The position numbers and the translations under genes are program-made. From contig JAACJO010000019.1 of assembly GCA_013368445.1 (NCBI GenBank), forward strand, positions 1 through 64,000: a stretch of 64,000 bases of DNA, given 5' to 3'. Below the pieces are notes generated by a model. The model was not told the origin of the DNA. It did not search any database and saw nothing but the letters and a program-made list of their open reading frames with translations. The DNA comes from Leucocoprinus leucothites (Eukaryota; Basidiomycota; Agaricomycetes; Agaricales; Agaricaceae). Below are positions 1 through 11,035 of this stretch, piece by piece. How positions within the stretch are numbered: the first letter of the stretch is position 1; each line of letters starts with the position of its first letter.

Positions 1-267
1 GTAGAAGGGGCTGCACCTAGTTTTCGGGTACAGTCCGAATGTATGTATGGCGGTCCACGTCCCACGAAATACATCATAGACGTCCTGTCTTCTTCGGGGT
101 ACCCAGTCCTAACCTTGAATGCCTCTACACCCCAAAAGGACATGGAATACAAGCCATCATATTCGGTGGCGTGGATGAGAGTAGGAGGCTCATTTATCTA
201 TGAGTTTGTAAGTTTTGTTGACTCTGGCGATGACTTGGGGCTTACTTCCGTATAGCAAATTATCTGA
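1..267 (+). CDS. 3' end of a hypothetical gene cut by the window edge
   Basis: Frame 1 is open from the first base. It runs to a GTAAGT donor at 208, a 48-nt intron ending TAG at 255, and three more codons before TGA at 265-267. The resulting tail ends ...GGSFIYEF-QII. I do not recognise the family. The intron length and donor match the clear genes of the window, which is the main support. Without the upstream exons the true frame cannot be confirmed, so this is a weak call. Confidence 0.3.
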
Positions 268-659
268 ACAGAATACGGATATCGCTGTCGGTCTTCGAAG
301 GTGATGAGCATGGTCCAGTGGTACGGAGTGGCAGCAATAGCGTGTCTTTGGGGAGCGAACAGGCTATGTTTACGAAGGTTTAAAGCGTTAGCTCACTTCT
401 ATGCGTATTACGGTAGGTTCATGCCGCGTCCCAATCCCGAGTCGTACTCATCAACTGGTGTATTTGGAGCACCTTCGGCATTCAAATTATTACTCTCGGA
501 GTCCTTCGACCGCCTTCGACATCCATTGAAACCTTCCCATTTGCCCGATCCGGTTTACATGGGATTCGATCTCACAACTATTTCCACATTGAACTTAGCA
601 GCAACGTGCTGCAGGCTCGTCTTTAGCCGCTTGAGAGATCGCGATTTTCTTTGCCGGAA

Positions 660-1690
660 ATAATCATGTACCAAGCAAGCAAATACAGCTTCAAAATTGT
701 AAGCCAGCTCCCTACGATCAGGGAAGCCGATCTGAATCCATCGTCTCAGCCTGTTTACTGATTCTTTTGCCTGGGTTCGATAACCGTACCTGAACCCACA
801 AACCTTTTGCGCTTCGAATTCACCAAACCCGACGTGGTAGATCTTTCTAGTCCCCTGTTTAGAAGAATGATCTGGCACTGATCATACATTGCCACCCGAG
901 AACGCCTCTATGAATATATGTCAGGCCATCCCGTTCCATTCCCCCCCTGTTTAACTGAAAATTTTATTTCCTTAGATGCCTAGTCTTTTTTGCAGGGTGG
1001 ACGGCCTCTGCGGAGCCATTTGCTAAAGAAAATTGTCCCCTCCGCCGCCACCCCTACACCCTTCGGCAACCTGCAGATAACCATACTTGAATCCGCAAAT
1101 TTTCCGTGCTTCAACCTACCAAATCTGACACGGTAGATCTCTCTAGTCCTCCGTTTAGAAGAAATATCTGGCATTGATCATACATTGCCACCCGAGAACG
1201 CCTCTATGAATATATGTCAGGCCATCCCGTTCCATTCCCCCCCTGTTTAACTGAAAATTTTATTTCCTTAGATGCCTAGTCTTTTTTGCAGGGTGGACGG
1301 CCTCTGCTGAGCCATTTGCTAAAGAAAAATTGTTCCCTCCGCCGCCACCCCTACACCCTTCGGCAACCTGCAGATAACCATACTTAAATCTGCAAATTTT
1401 CCCTGCTTCAATCCACCAAATCTGACACGGTAGATCTCTCTAGTCCTCCGTTTAGAAGAATTATCTTGGCATTGATCATACATTGTCACCCGAGAATGCC
1501 TCTATGAATGTAAGTCAGGCCATCCCGTTCCATTCACGCCCTGTTTAACTGAAAATTTTTATTCTCCTTAGATGCCTAGTCTTTTTTTGCAGGGCGGACA
1601 ATCTTTACTAAATCAGTTTGCTAAAGAAAATTGTCTCTTCTGCCACCAGCCCAAACCTTTTGGAGACCTGCGAATGTTTCCCTGTTTAAT
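660..1690. repeat. tandem repeat, ~297-bp unit, about 3.5 copies
   Basis: The string gatcatacattg(c/t)caccc recurs at 880, 1176 and 1474, giving periods of 296 and 298 bp. The two central units are nearly identical over their full length, including the tract around ccctgtttaactgaaaattt. The flanking part-units (660-880 and 1474-1690) are visibly more diverged. A minus-strand reading of the outer unit (555-878) and of the inner one (980-1174) both begin MPD-SSK and resemble each other. The unit may therefore derive from a small gene, but I see no convincing CDS now. Confidence 0.8.
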
Positions 1691-2605
1691 TACGTTCGGA
1701 GTCGTGATCGAGGACCGTCGCCGTCAATAAGTATGCAGTATACTCGGCGGATCCCTAGTGCTCCTTAAACGTTGGGGCGGTCTCGCCCTTTCTGTATGGA
1801 CGTTCAAAGCTTCTACTTTGGAGCTTTCCAAGGGATGACAGCCTTCATTACGCTGATCAGTGATACCCGTGTTGTAACTCAATCCATCTTGTGAGTACTC
1901 ATCGCTGTCACGCACCTTCCATTTCGTTGACCTGTTTAAGGTTGTGATACAGGCACTCCAAGCAGCGGCGGAACAAGTTCCTATCGTGACCAGTCTTGTT
2001 CACGCCCCGAAGTAGCGAAGCAATTCTGAAGTTCATGCAAACGTTATTTGCCTTTCTCGATCTAATGGACTTAGTACTTTCAGCTGCCCTCCAATAATTT
2101 TGTAGCAGACGATACATCTAATATATGCCTGGTTCGGGGTTCGGCGGAAATTCCACAAGCTCCCACTCGTTTTGGTGAACCGTTCTGTCATAGATCCGGA
2201 GACAGCAGACACCTTAACAACCATTCGTAGCTGAATCCTATCTTCTTTCGAGGCGCCAGTGGCTCCACGAGATACCGCTTTCCTAAAAATAGTTTAGCGC
2301 TCAAGTGGGGTCGTCACCATATCTAGTGGAACTGCAATCCCGATTGGCCAATTGGCCCCAGTCCCATACTATTATAAGGCTCATTCAATAATTAATTCGG
2401 TTTGTCTTTCTGTGGATGAATGATCATTTACTAATAACCCATGTCCAGTTTTCTGTATCGACAAATCCGAAGTGATTTCTGAATTGGCTTTCCAAGCAAC
2501 GCCGAAATGGCGTCATGTGATGGTACACAATTGTTCCCCAACGGGAGACCATTGTTGCTCCTCCTGCAAGTAGGCCGCGAAATGATGTCATTGATGGTAT
2601 GTCGA

Positions 2606-2866
2606 AACGATCCTATCCTCTACCACCGATTGACGGTCCCCCTGATTGGCTCGTCACACCAGTTTCTACTGCTTAAATGTGACAAGGCGTGACGAATGGT
2701 CATTTCTATCTCACTCGATTCACGGGTTTTGGACCCGAAATTTTGGAAGTATGCTCTGGAGCTGTCGTGGATGAAGTAACCTGAGTTTTGTGTGAAATGA
2801 AGAAGAGGGAGGGGAAAAGCGTCAATCGGGGGTGACCGTCAATCGGTAGAGGATAGAATTGGTAGG
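2606..2866. repeat. long inverted repeat, arms ~42 bp, spacer ~175 bp
   Basis: The left arm, around 2606-2650, contains ctatcctctacc then gattgacggtc. The right arm, around 2824-2866, reads as its reverse complement (gaccgtcaatcggtagagga) with a 3-nt indel and a few mismatches. Both arms continue into a C-run/G-run. The interval carries no supported gene. It could be a non-autonomous mobile-element remnant or a hairpin precursor; nothing in the sequence decides between them. Confidence 0.55.
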
Positions 2867-3473
2867 GATGATCATTTACGGGTTAAGTTGTATTTGCCGT
2901 CGACAACAAATATTCATGATATACAACCTCTGAATGAGACGGCTTTTGAGTGCGTTGAAGATGCGGCAGCTAGAGAGCATCAGAAAGTGAATACGGGCAA
3001 GGCGGTGTCGGTCTGTCATCGGCTAGTAACCCAGTAGATAGGAACGTGATTATAAAGATTTAATATATTTCGACTCAGTGCGAACGCGACGGTGCAGAAC
3101 GTTGTCAAAGAATGGAACAGAGCTGGGTGAATTTTACTGGCCCCAGAAATTGTAGATACCTCACTGAATGTTTATCTAAAGCCCTACGAGTACCTGCAAA
3201 AGCCAAGGATAATAGAGACGAGTAGAAACAAGTGGGTGATACGACGATTTTCCAAGGTTTTTTGGGGAAAGAGATAATTGAAGGAATCTTACTGGTGGAA
3301 TATGAAGTGGAAGAGAGCGTTCATGCGGTCGCCGGGACCCGCACTAATCCCTATAGTATCATAGTTAGTTCTCCACTTTTTCAAGCAAGGGTGTTGATAC
3401 TCACTTAACGTCAAATATCTTCACTTCCAGGAGCAATGATCAAGTCTCTAGCATCTCGGGTTCTGGTTCTTCG

Positions 3474-4438
3474 TCATAGGCCTAAACTTGAAATACGGTG
3501 AGTAATGCATTGGGTAAGGTTCATCTCTGATATGACCTGTGTATCTTCGAAACTGTGAGCGGTGGCTTCCTCATAAATGCTAGATTCGGTGCTAGGTGAT
3601 GCGCTACTAAAGTTGAACTGTTTGTTTGTGGGGATGAGCTTTTGCTTCAGCCTAAAGAACAATGTTTTTAACTTACTCGGATCTCATCCTCTTCACCTTT
3701 GTCTTCAGACACAACAGTAGCTCTGTTGCGAGTCTTCTTGGCAACCTAGACAAAGTCCAGCAAGCACGCTCTGCGGACAGAGAAGCTATATTCCTTACCG
3801 GAGGTTTATCAATGTCATCCTCACCCTGTACCTTCGGACAATTGACATTCACTGTGACGTTCATGGTCTTGATTGAAATCGAAATTGACCGCCTTCGTTT
3901 GAGCTCCCTTAATCCCGTTAATATAGTCTGGGTTGGAGAAGAGGGTGGAGGAGAGGGCGAGGCCGGACACCTCACAGACTTGAGAGTCTCTTCCGATGGG
4001 GACGGTGAAGAGCCGCTACCGGAAGAGGAAGTTAAATGTTTACGGAATTGTTGCAGCTGCTCCTTAAACCAATCTAATCCCAGACACTTGGTGTCGTCAA
4101 GGTCTCGAGACTTGACAAGGATATACGGAAACGATTTTCCATTGAAGTCGGAGGGGAAATAGGCCTCGGTTGGTATTTCTGTGAATTTTCTGGCTGTAGT
4201 ATCGAAAATCAAGTATGGCGTGTTCGGGAAATTTGTGGCGGCAGCGAAAGCTTGGTCACGATAGAACGTGAACATTCCATCTCGAACTCGTATGTGGTGG
4301 ACGGCCGGTATGTCATTCGCCTAGAGGTAGGTGAGTATTGCACTTCGAGACGTAAGGAAGACGACTCACGGACGTGAACAGGAAGATCCGGATGTACCAA
4401 GTCTTGCTGGTGCGGTTGGAATCTGCTTGGAAAGACAT
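3474..4438 (-). CDS. hypothetical protein, local paralog family, copy 1
   Basis: Four exons are read: 4438-4370, 4320-3799, 3745-3677 and 3617-3474, joined by GT-AG introns of 49, 53 and 59 nt, all frame-consistent. The first intron (phase 0 after exon 1, residue 23) sits where it does in the three neighbouring paralogs. The protein starts MSFQAD. Its N-terminal domain holds a YLIFDTTARKFTEIP stretch and a Cys-containing helix. A Ser/Pro-rich linker follows, then a basic KRRR cluster, a strand-rich TVNVN segment and an acidic stretch (GEEDE). The last exon may contain a further intron (weak GTCATA donor) that would give an acidic tail. The function is unknown; the basic cluster suggests, but does not prove, nuclear targeting. 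Confidence 0.6.
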
Positions 4439-4963
4439 CTTCGATTTCGTTATGAAGGTTGAAAAAACGGGTGGAAGGATTAAAGGCGTGGGGTACCTAC
4501 CGTCGGGCTTAAAAAGTTTCAAGGAAGAATTATGCGACCGAGGGTGTCTCGTAGATTTCGTCAAATAGGTATCTCCTAGTGCCGGCCCTTTGGTGTTCCC
4601 CCCTTACCCTTACTCAGAACATTTCCTCACTTCCAAATACAGGCAATCAATCAATTGTAGAGATAAATGGTGCTAACAATTTCACCCACTCCTCGTCTCT
4701 TTGATGACAAGATCATCGATAATTATGAGAAGGCCGCTTACTTGCTGTGCATATGATCAAATAACGCTTGTGCTCCAACACGTCCCAAAGATAGTTAGCG
4801 TCTTGTTACCTCATTTAATCGAGATCAAAAGATATACACAACACTATATTCCGGTGTTTATGGCAACCCGGAGGTTTGGACCCAACAAGGGCCCCGGAAT
4901 GGAGGAAAATACATAGTTTGACCTTGCTGCGTTGTTTTACCAGCAAATCACCTTGTAGCTGTC

Positions 4964-5673
4964 ATGGCCTTTAGTTGTCCTTTGTTCTCGTGCTTTCCCT
5001 GCTCACGAGAGACGGCTCCCGCAATGGCCTCGGCCACGATCATCATCTACGAAACTGTGAGTAAACTCTTATCCTAGTTCCGGTGTCAAGAGTCCTCATC
5101 AACTCATAGGCAAGGGCTCCGTCTCGCTCCTTCGAGGTTCCCGTCCCGAACGGCCGTCTTTCATTTTCCCAGAACGTGACATTCTGTGCACAAACTGGGT
5201 ACCCTCATATTGCGCTAAGCATGTATGACATCCGACTCCACCGGTTCATAGAAATCGGGACCTTTGTGTCGGTTGAGGTCGACACAAAAGTTGATAATTT
5301 CTTGTTCATCGTCCGGCGGGCTCACCTTTCCGACAGCGAGTGCCTTGAGCTTTCCAATGAGCTGAAGAAGCTATGTGGGGATGAAAATATTCCGTCCGGG
5401 TCCTCGGTTGCTATTGAGCCCGGGTCGTCCTCACTCTCGACTACACTGGGGTCAGATCAGCCCAGGATACGTGCCAACTACCGCATTGGAGACAATCGCA
5501 CGCTGAAACCAGACGAGTCAGAAAGAGCGGTGAAAGGTTGGGCAGTTACTGTTAGTATGTAAAATAGTGCCATGCTGATATATCAGAGTGTAGTGTTCAG
5601 CGCTGCGCAAGCCCCGGTCGGGCCAAGGAGGACCGTGTATATCGAGGTGGTCGACTCAGATGACGAGGACTGA
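4964..5673 (+). CDS. hypothetical protein, local paralog family, copy 2
   Basis: Exons are 4964-5056, 5110-5550 and 5587-5673, about 206 residues. Intron 1 (53 nt, GTGAGT...TAG) is phase 0 and in the family position. Intron 2 would be only 36 nt, which is unusually short; a CAG 14 nt later would give a different, less acidic tail. The core has GYPHIALSMYD, then RFIEI, then a SECLELS helix, matching the neighbours. The C-terminus is VYIEVVDSDDED, a hydrophobic core followed by acids that fits a SUMO-interacting-motif pattern. It is transcribed opposite to copies 1, 3 and 4. I know of no function for the family. Confidence 0.62.
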
Positions 5674-7561
5674 GGTCCACAAGTTATGCAAGATGCATTT
5701 ACGTTTCCACTACATAATACTAGAATACTCTTCCTCGTAGTGTGCTTGCTTCCTACTACTATATTCTATTATTTCTCATTCACTTGCGGCGAAAGCAGTC
5801 ACTATTTAGTCCGAGATGTCCGTTTTTTTCATGACCTGTCAATCGAGTAGTGGTCTGGGATTTAGATATCAAGTTTCTGGAACGCTTTCAAGTCTGAAAA
5901 TCGATTATCCAATATATCTTACCTGCCCCTCTGGAGGAACGTCTGGCAACTAGTATAGTGTCCAACGAACACCTTTGTTATTTCCACAGCAGTAGGTCGT
6001 TAGGGCCTGTTCAGCAGCCTCAAAGGATAGTTTTCGGACAGGCCTCAAGGGACCGCTCGGAGCTCTGGTTTCGAAACGGAACGGTCTTGAGTTCGATCGT
6101 ATTTCACATTCTGAGGTGGGTGGCAATCTTCAATTAAGTTTTCCTCTACAAAAATCGTCACGAAACGATCCGGAAGCTGCACAGAAGGCGGTCATCATCC
6201 TTAGTGTTGCCTACATCTCACCTGGCGGTGGTCTGACTGTATAGTACCCTCATTCAGTATTGACGGATTGCCGCAGTTTGACTGCCCTTTGTAACACAAT
6301 TCTTCTTGCGTTGTTAATAGCTTCCCACTTTTACTTTCATGTATGATCATGTCCGATGGCAATATACTCTGGTTGGCATCCGCTATGAGTTTTGTGAGGT
6401 AGCATCCGACTGTGAATGAGTGTTTAGCCAAACACCCAAAGTTCACATCGAGAAGAGGCAATAGCTACAACCAATCTGACTTCGTTCGTTGAAGGTAGAA
6501 TGGCATATTACTATCTTTATAAACAATAAACACGTTAAAACCTGTACTCTTCCAAAGGAGTTTTGAATATCCTCGACCATATACAGTCTATATATGTATA
6601 AAATGGAATATATCCGTCATACATCCTCATCCCGAAGTCACAAGAACTTTAACGACTGGAGGAGTCCCAAGTAGCACAAGGTCTCTCTTTGAGCAATAGC
6701 CATCTAGCTGACTGTCTGATATATATATAACCGAATATTCTGTAATTATTGACTCGTAACATTAGCGTTGAGAGCGATTCCTCGTGTATCAACCTGTGGA
6801 GAGCTGACTTCACGTCTGGGTGACGTCATAGATTAGCAGGTTGCATTATGTAACGTTATTCGACTTAGATTCGATCCTTCTTGGCGGTTGATCACGTGAG
6901 ACGCCTGCCCTTAAGTCTTGAGGCTCAAAGTCATTCTTCTCGTTATTGAGTACTCTTCCTCATGCCACTTGGTATGGCGACGAGAAACGGCTGAATTCGC
7001 AGTACATGAATAGAACGCGAAGGCGAAGCATATTGATCATTTGGCACACTAGTATAACTGAACAACAACAATAAACGATATACACCTGCACCCAACAACG
7101 CAAAAGCGAGGAAAAAGCCAAAGGAAGGACGAGTACATGTTATGAACGAGTGACGACGCACACGCAACATTGCGAAGACACGACGCATAAGACCCTGAGG
7201 CATGACCTGGAGGAGCGGAAACCGACACGCTCTTCTTTGAGAAGCTACATAAGGGTGATCTCTCCAGTATGGAGAGACGTGTATGCAGGCGCGACAGTGT
7301 CCGCCTGTCGTTGGCTGACGACCCCGGTAAAGAAGCTAATGGTTATGGATCTAATGAGAGAAAATTCGGACAACGCGACGATGATATATTGGTGGTGGGC
7401 TGAGTGGGGAGGGGGAGAGTACATATAGGTCGTTGAAACCTACACTATTGTATGCGGGTTGGACCATGAGCGGAGAACGAATATCAATAGAACAGCTAGA
7501 GAAAGAAGAATTTTTGAAAAGAGAAAGTAAGTGCTTATAGATGCTTCCGTGTCTCTCTTCG
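5674..7561. other. intergenic, no supported gene
   Basis: This interval between paralog copies 2 and 3 has only short open frames on both strands with no family resemblance and no coherent splice structure. It contains AT-rich stretches (for example around 6590 and 6720, TATATATA). I see no repeat or RNA gene. Confidence 0.5.
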
Positions 7562-8231
7562 CTACCAATTATCTAGGATAACTCGAGGTGAGTTGTCTTC
7601 TCCGGTGCCTAGGTGATATGGTACCCTTACCTTTCTTAAATAGACTCACGACGGGAGTACCGAGTCTTGTTCTCCCTGTCTTGCTTCATCGCAGCCACAA
7701 TCGCATACGTTTCCTCCACCGAATTAAGCCGCTTTCGCTTCAAAACATGGCCCGGCATTGGCTGTTCTTGGATGAGCCGTAGGCTACTGTTTGAAGGCTG
7801 TTGACTGCCTCCAGCCACGGAACAGGTTGGTAACTCCAATGCCCTATCTTTCAGTTTCTTGATGTTGACAGATATGCCAGGGCAATGTTCCTCTTCGAGC
7901 ATATAGGGCTTCGTGATGAAAAATGGATTCATCTTCGATTTCGGGTAGCGAGCAAAGGTGTGTAACCGAACAAAACCCATCTCATGGATATCGTATATCT
8001 CCTGACGCATATGAGGCCAGCCGGTGATTTTTTTGAAGTCGTCAACACCCCAGAAACAGAACGACTGGGTATCATCACATGGCTTGATGTGGAAGAGAAT
8101 GGGGGGGTGTTCTGCCTATGATAAGATTAGTGTTTTTATCGTTGTTATTCAAAGCTGCTGACCTTGTAGTACACAATAACTTGAACACAGTCTGGGTGAG
8201 CGTCGAGGAGTCTGAGGGCTACGGACGTCAT
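7562..8231 (-). CDS. hypothetical protein, local paralog family, copy 3
   Basis: Exon 1, 8231-8163, encodes 23 residues ending QVIVYYK and splices phase 0 (47-nt intron, GTCAGC donor) into exon 2, 8115-7650. Exon 2 carries GWPHMRQEIYDIHEMGFVRL, the same block as in copies 1, 2 and 4, followed by EEHCPGI (Cys-Pro conserved with copy 4). A Ser-rich linker and an LKRKRLN basic cluster follow. A 41-nt intron (GTGAGT...TAG) then leads to a short last exon, 7608-7562, ending DNW. If that intron is not removed the protein ends ...RRESI instead. This copy lacks the long acidic tail. Function unknown. Confidence 0.58.
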
Positions 8232-9610
8232 GGTGAACAATGCGCGAGAGACTGGGGTGCAGCCTGGGAAAAGACACGAAGGTATTCAAAGGCATTCAGC
8301 CTTTTACTGTCACTTGATTTCTTCAAGGGCTTAGTTCGTTACTGACGGTTTTCCCGTTCTCGGCTCCCTAGTAGAAACCCGCTCCCCAATCGACTCCAAG
8401 TTGACTCTGTAACTCTATCTCCGGATGGACATGATCGTCAAATCGGGCCGCCACAATCGGCGAGTGTGGGACATGAATTTTCAACAACTTATTGGACTCA
8501 TTCCACCGCAAGTACCGGCGATTTGGCTTATCGTCACAGTAAACTATTTGTTGCATTCGTTCTTGTTTACTACTCCCAGGGAAGACGGACTTCATACTTC
8601 ATTATATTCCATTTTCGTGGGGCTTCAAAATCTAAATCTTATCTTGTACTTTCCGGTACCTGATTCAATGGTGCGTGCTAAATTCAAGCACGAGGCCTTA
8701 CAATTGATGATTTGCACCCGTAATGGTAGTCGTTCCGTATCTCACAACGCTGCTCGATTTACCGTAAGAATCAAGTTACTTGAGTTTTCATTGTTTGTTT
8801 ATTCGCAACTCCAATGGCGGCTAGACTGGTTGGGTCCTCAGAAGATCTTACGGGAACGGTAGGGTCAGCGGCGCACCTCTTTTGGAATGTAACAATATCC
8901 ATTCCTGAGCTCTGGTAGTTCTATATGAGCTCGGATTGCCGAGTAGGCCTGCCGGGTGTTGCCATTTTAGGCTATCAGGTACGTCTCTGCGTCTCAAATT
9001 TTCCTGCCACGACTAAACCATTCCGAGCTAGGGTGCGCAGCTCCATGGCAAGCCGTATTGCATTTTCTAGACTTATTTGTGCATGTTCTCATTGGTCAAT
9101 CTAGCCTTGGGACGCCAATCCCATTTTAGTTACGTCGTATCTAGGGATGTATACGAATAAACTCGTCGTATGTTTGTTTCCCAGCACTTATGCTCCGACA
9201 GTGCATTTGAACCTGTTCAATCGCTAGAAAGCCTGATTTTCCTTCATTAATACTAACGCACCCCACTGTGGAGCATGTGAATACATTAAGCCATATTGAG
9301 ACAAAAGCCACCGCTGATGGTAGAGATTGGCGAAGCTGTATTCGGTTTTCATAGGATCGTTGAATTTTTTCCAACCACACAGCCGTAGATCATCTGGATC
9401 ATGGAGCTTACTTCTAGCCTTGGCTAGTAGATGGTAGTAGGCAAAGAGAGCGTACACGTATATTTCGTATGCCGTTACAAAAAAGGCAGTAATACTGATG
9501 AGTTGGATTTCACTCACTCGAAGCCCGGCTGCAAACAACCTCCAGAGTCATCCGTGGGCCTCAAGTGCGAGAGGACCGAGTTTTTCGGCTTGTAGCTGTC
9601 TGTTTAGTAT
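8232..9610. other. intergenic, no supported gene
   Basis: Open frames here (up to 145 codons at 8425-8862 on the plus strand) show no domain, no paralogy within the window and no matching splice sites, and several overlap one another on both strands. I treat them as chance frames. Confidence 0.45.
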
Positions 9611-11035
9611 TCAACTTCCCTCTGGTCTTGCGTTTTTTAGAAGGGGGCTCCTATTTCCCGGAAGTGAGTCTCTGTAATACCCCCGATATGAAATATTACT
9701 GACTATGACCGTTACTTCTTCGTCATCAGAAATAGAAATAATGTTATCATTAGCCTGATACGCAATGTTAGCGAGTGAAGCTGACACTATCTGAAATTAT
9801 ACTCACTTGAACACTTGGGATTTGCGTGCCCGCAATCTCGTCTGTGACCGTCGATACCTGGGTTTTATCAGCATCCCCAGTAACAACTTGGAACGTGTAA
9901 CCCACTTTAGCCCTTCCTTTTTCGCTCTGGGAAGTGGCATTATTGACGGCCTTAACCAAGGTAAGTTGTCTAGCAGGTCCTTAGAAGTGGGGACTTACCG
10001 GAACTTGTTCTTTTGTAGTTGCAGTTTCGCTGGTGTTGTTCGTGACCTTGACCCGAGTGAGCTGTCTATCCAGCCTCTCAAGGTGGGGACTCACCGCAAC
10101 TTGCTCTTTTGTAGCTGCAGTTTCGCTGGTGTTGTTCGTAACCTTGACCTGAGTGAGTTGTCTATCCAGCTTCTCGAGGTGGGGACTCACCGGAACTTGG
10201 TCCTTTGTAGCTGCAGTTTCGCTGCTGCCGTTTGTGACCTTGGCCTGGGTCAGTCGTCTAGCCAGTCTCTTGAGGTGGGGACTCACCGGAACCTGCTCCT
10301 TTGCAGCTGTAGTTTCGCTGGTGTTGTTTGTGGCCTTGACTCAGGTGAGCCGTTGGACTGTACTGGAATTTATGGAATTTACCTGAGATTCCTTTGTATC
10401 GTCCTCAGCTTCCGGATACATTTTAATGTTTACCGTGCCAATCGAAATCAAGGGTGCATTATACTTGCGTTTAGTACCCAGATTGAAGGTCATGGATTCT
10501 GAATCATAACCAGATTCACCGTCAACAGACGATGGGACAGGGGATGAAGTGGGCGGTCCGGGCTCGGTCGATGGAGTGCATGTGGGTGCAAGACCAATTC
10601 CCATTGCTGTGGCGGTCTTCTGGATTTCATCTATGAACTTATTGATGTCAGGGCAATCCTCCATGTTGATACCGTGTCTTTTGATGATCCAGTACAGGGG
10701 GGCTGGATGACCAGTTGAAAACCAAGCTCGAGAATGGACAACGGCGAATCCACGTATAGCTGGATCATAAATGTCATAGGTAACTTCGGGATACTTGGTC
10801 GCCTCCCGAAGCTCAGGGTTCATCCACAAGCTGAACATGCCGTGGAGTGTAGGGAAGTCGTAGAAAGTTTTTTTGCCAGGCTATTATAATAGTGAGTTCA
10901 GGCTTTCCGAGGACTTGAAAATCGACTCACCTTGAGATAAGCTACGATGTTTACCCATTTCATATATTCAGGAGGAGGGGTGGTGCTAGGGGATGTAGTT
11001 TTTCCAGGGAGAGGGTCGGCCGCAGGAGAGGTCAT
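9611..11035 (-). CDS. hypothetical protein, local paralog family, copy 4, with repeated exons
   Basis: Exon 1 is 11035-10931 (35 residues ending VNIVAYLK). A 50-nt phase-0 intron is followed by exon 2, 10880-10383, which holds the family core: HGMFSLWM, YPEVTYDIYD, RGFAVV and MEDCPDI. A Ser/Pro/Thr linker, a KRKY cluster and a strand segment around ISIGTVNIKMYPEAEDD come next. Then come a 48-nt exon (10334-10287) and three 54-nt exons, each separated by a 42-nt intron. A 150-nt exon (9956-9807) and a last exon (9754-9611) follow, containing NIISISDDEE, another SUMO-interacting-like motif. Fully spliced, the protein has about 368 residues. The first three 42-nt introns are also open in frame, so retention would add 14 residues each. 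The fourth contains a stop, which argues that splicing is used. Confidence 0.62.
9957..10286 (-). repeat. 96-bp tandem repeat: a 54-nt exon plus a 42-nt intron per unit
   Basis: The string gtggggact recurs at 9987, 10083, 10179 and 10275, exactly 96 bp apart. On the coding strand each unit is an 18-codon exon of the pattern xKVTNxxSETAxTKxQV(P/A). Each is followed by G(T)RAGTCCCCAC... and ends in AG, TG or GG just before the next exon. Two of the four 42-nt segments end in CAG; the others end CGG and TTG, so not every unit has a perfect acceptor at the same place. The 96-bp length preserves the frame whether or not the segment is removed. Confidence 0.85.

Noticed and set aside
301..663. 120-codon plus-strand frame
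   Set aside because: No domain or splice context; overlaps a minus-strand frame that resembles the adjacent repeat unit.
3662..4162. 166-codon plus-strand frame
   Set aside because: Antisense to the paralog copy 1 gene, whose exons are supported by comparison with three paralogs.
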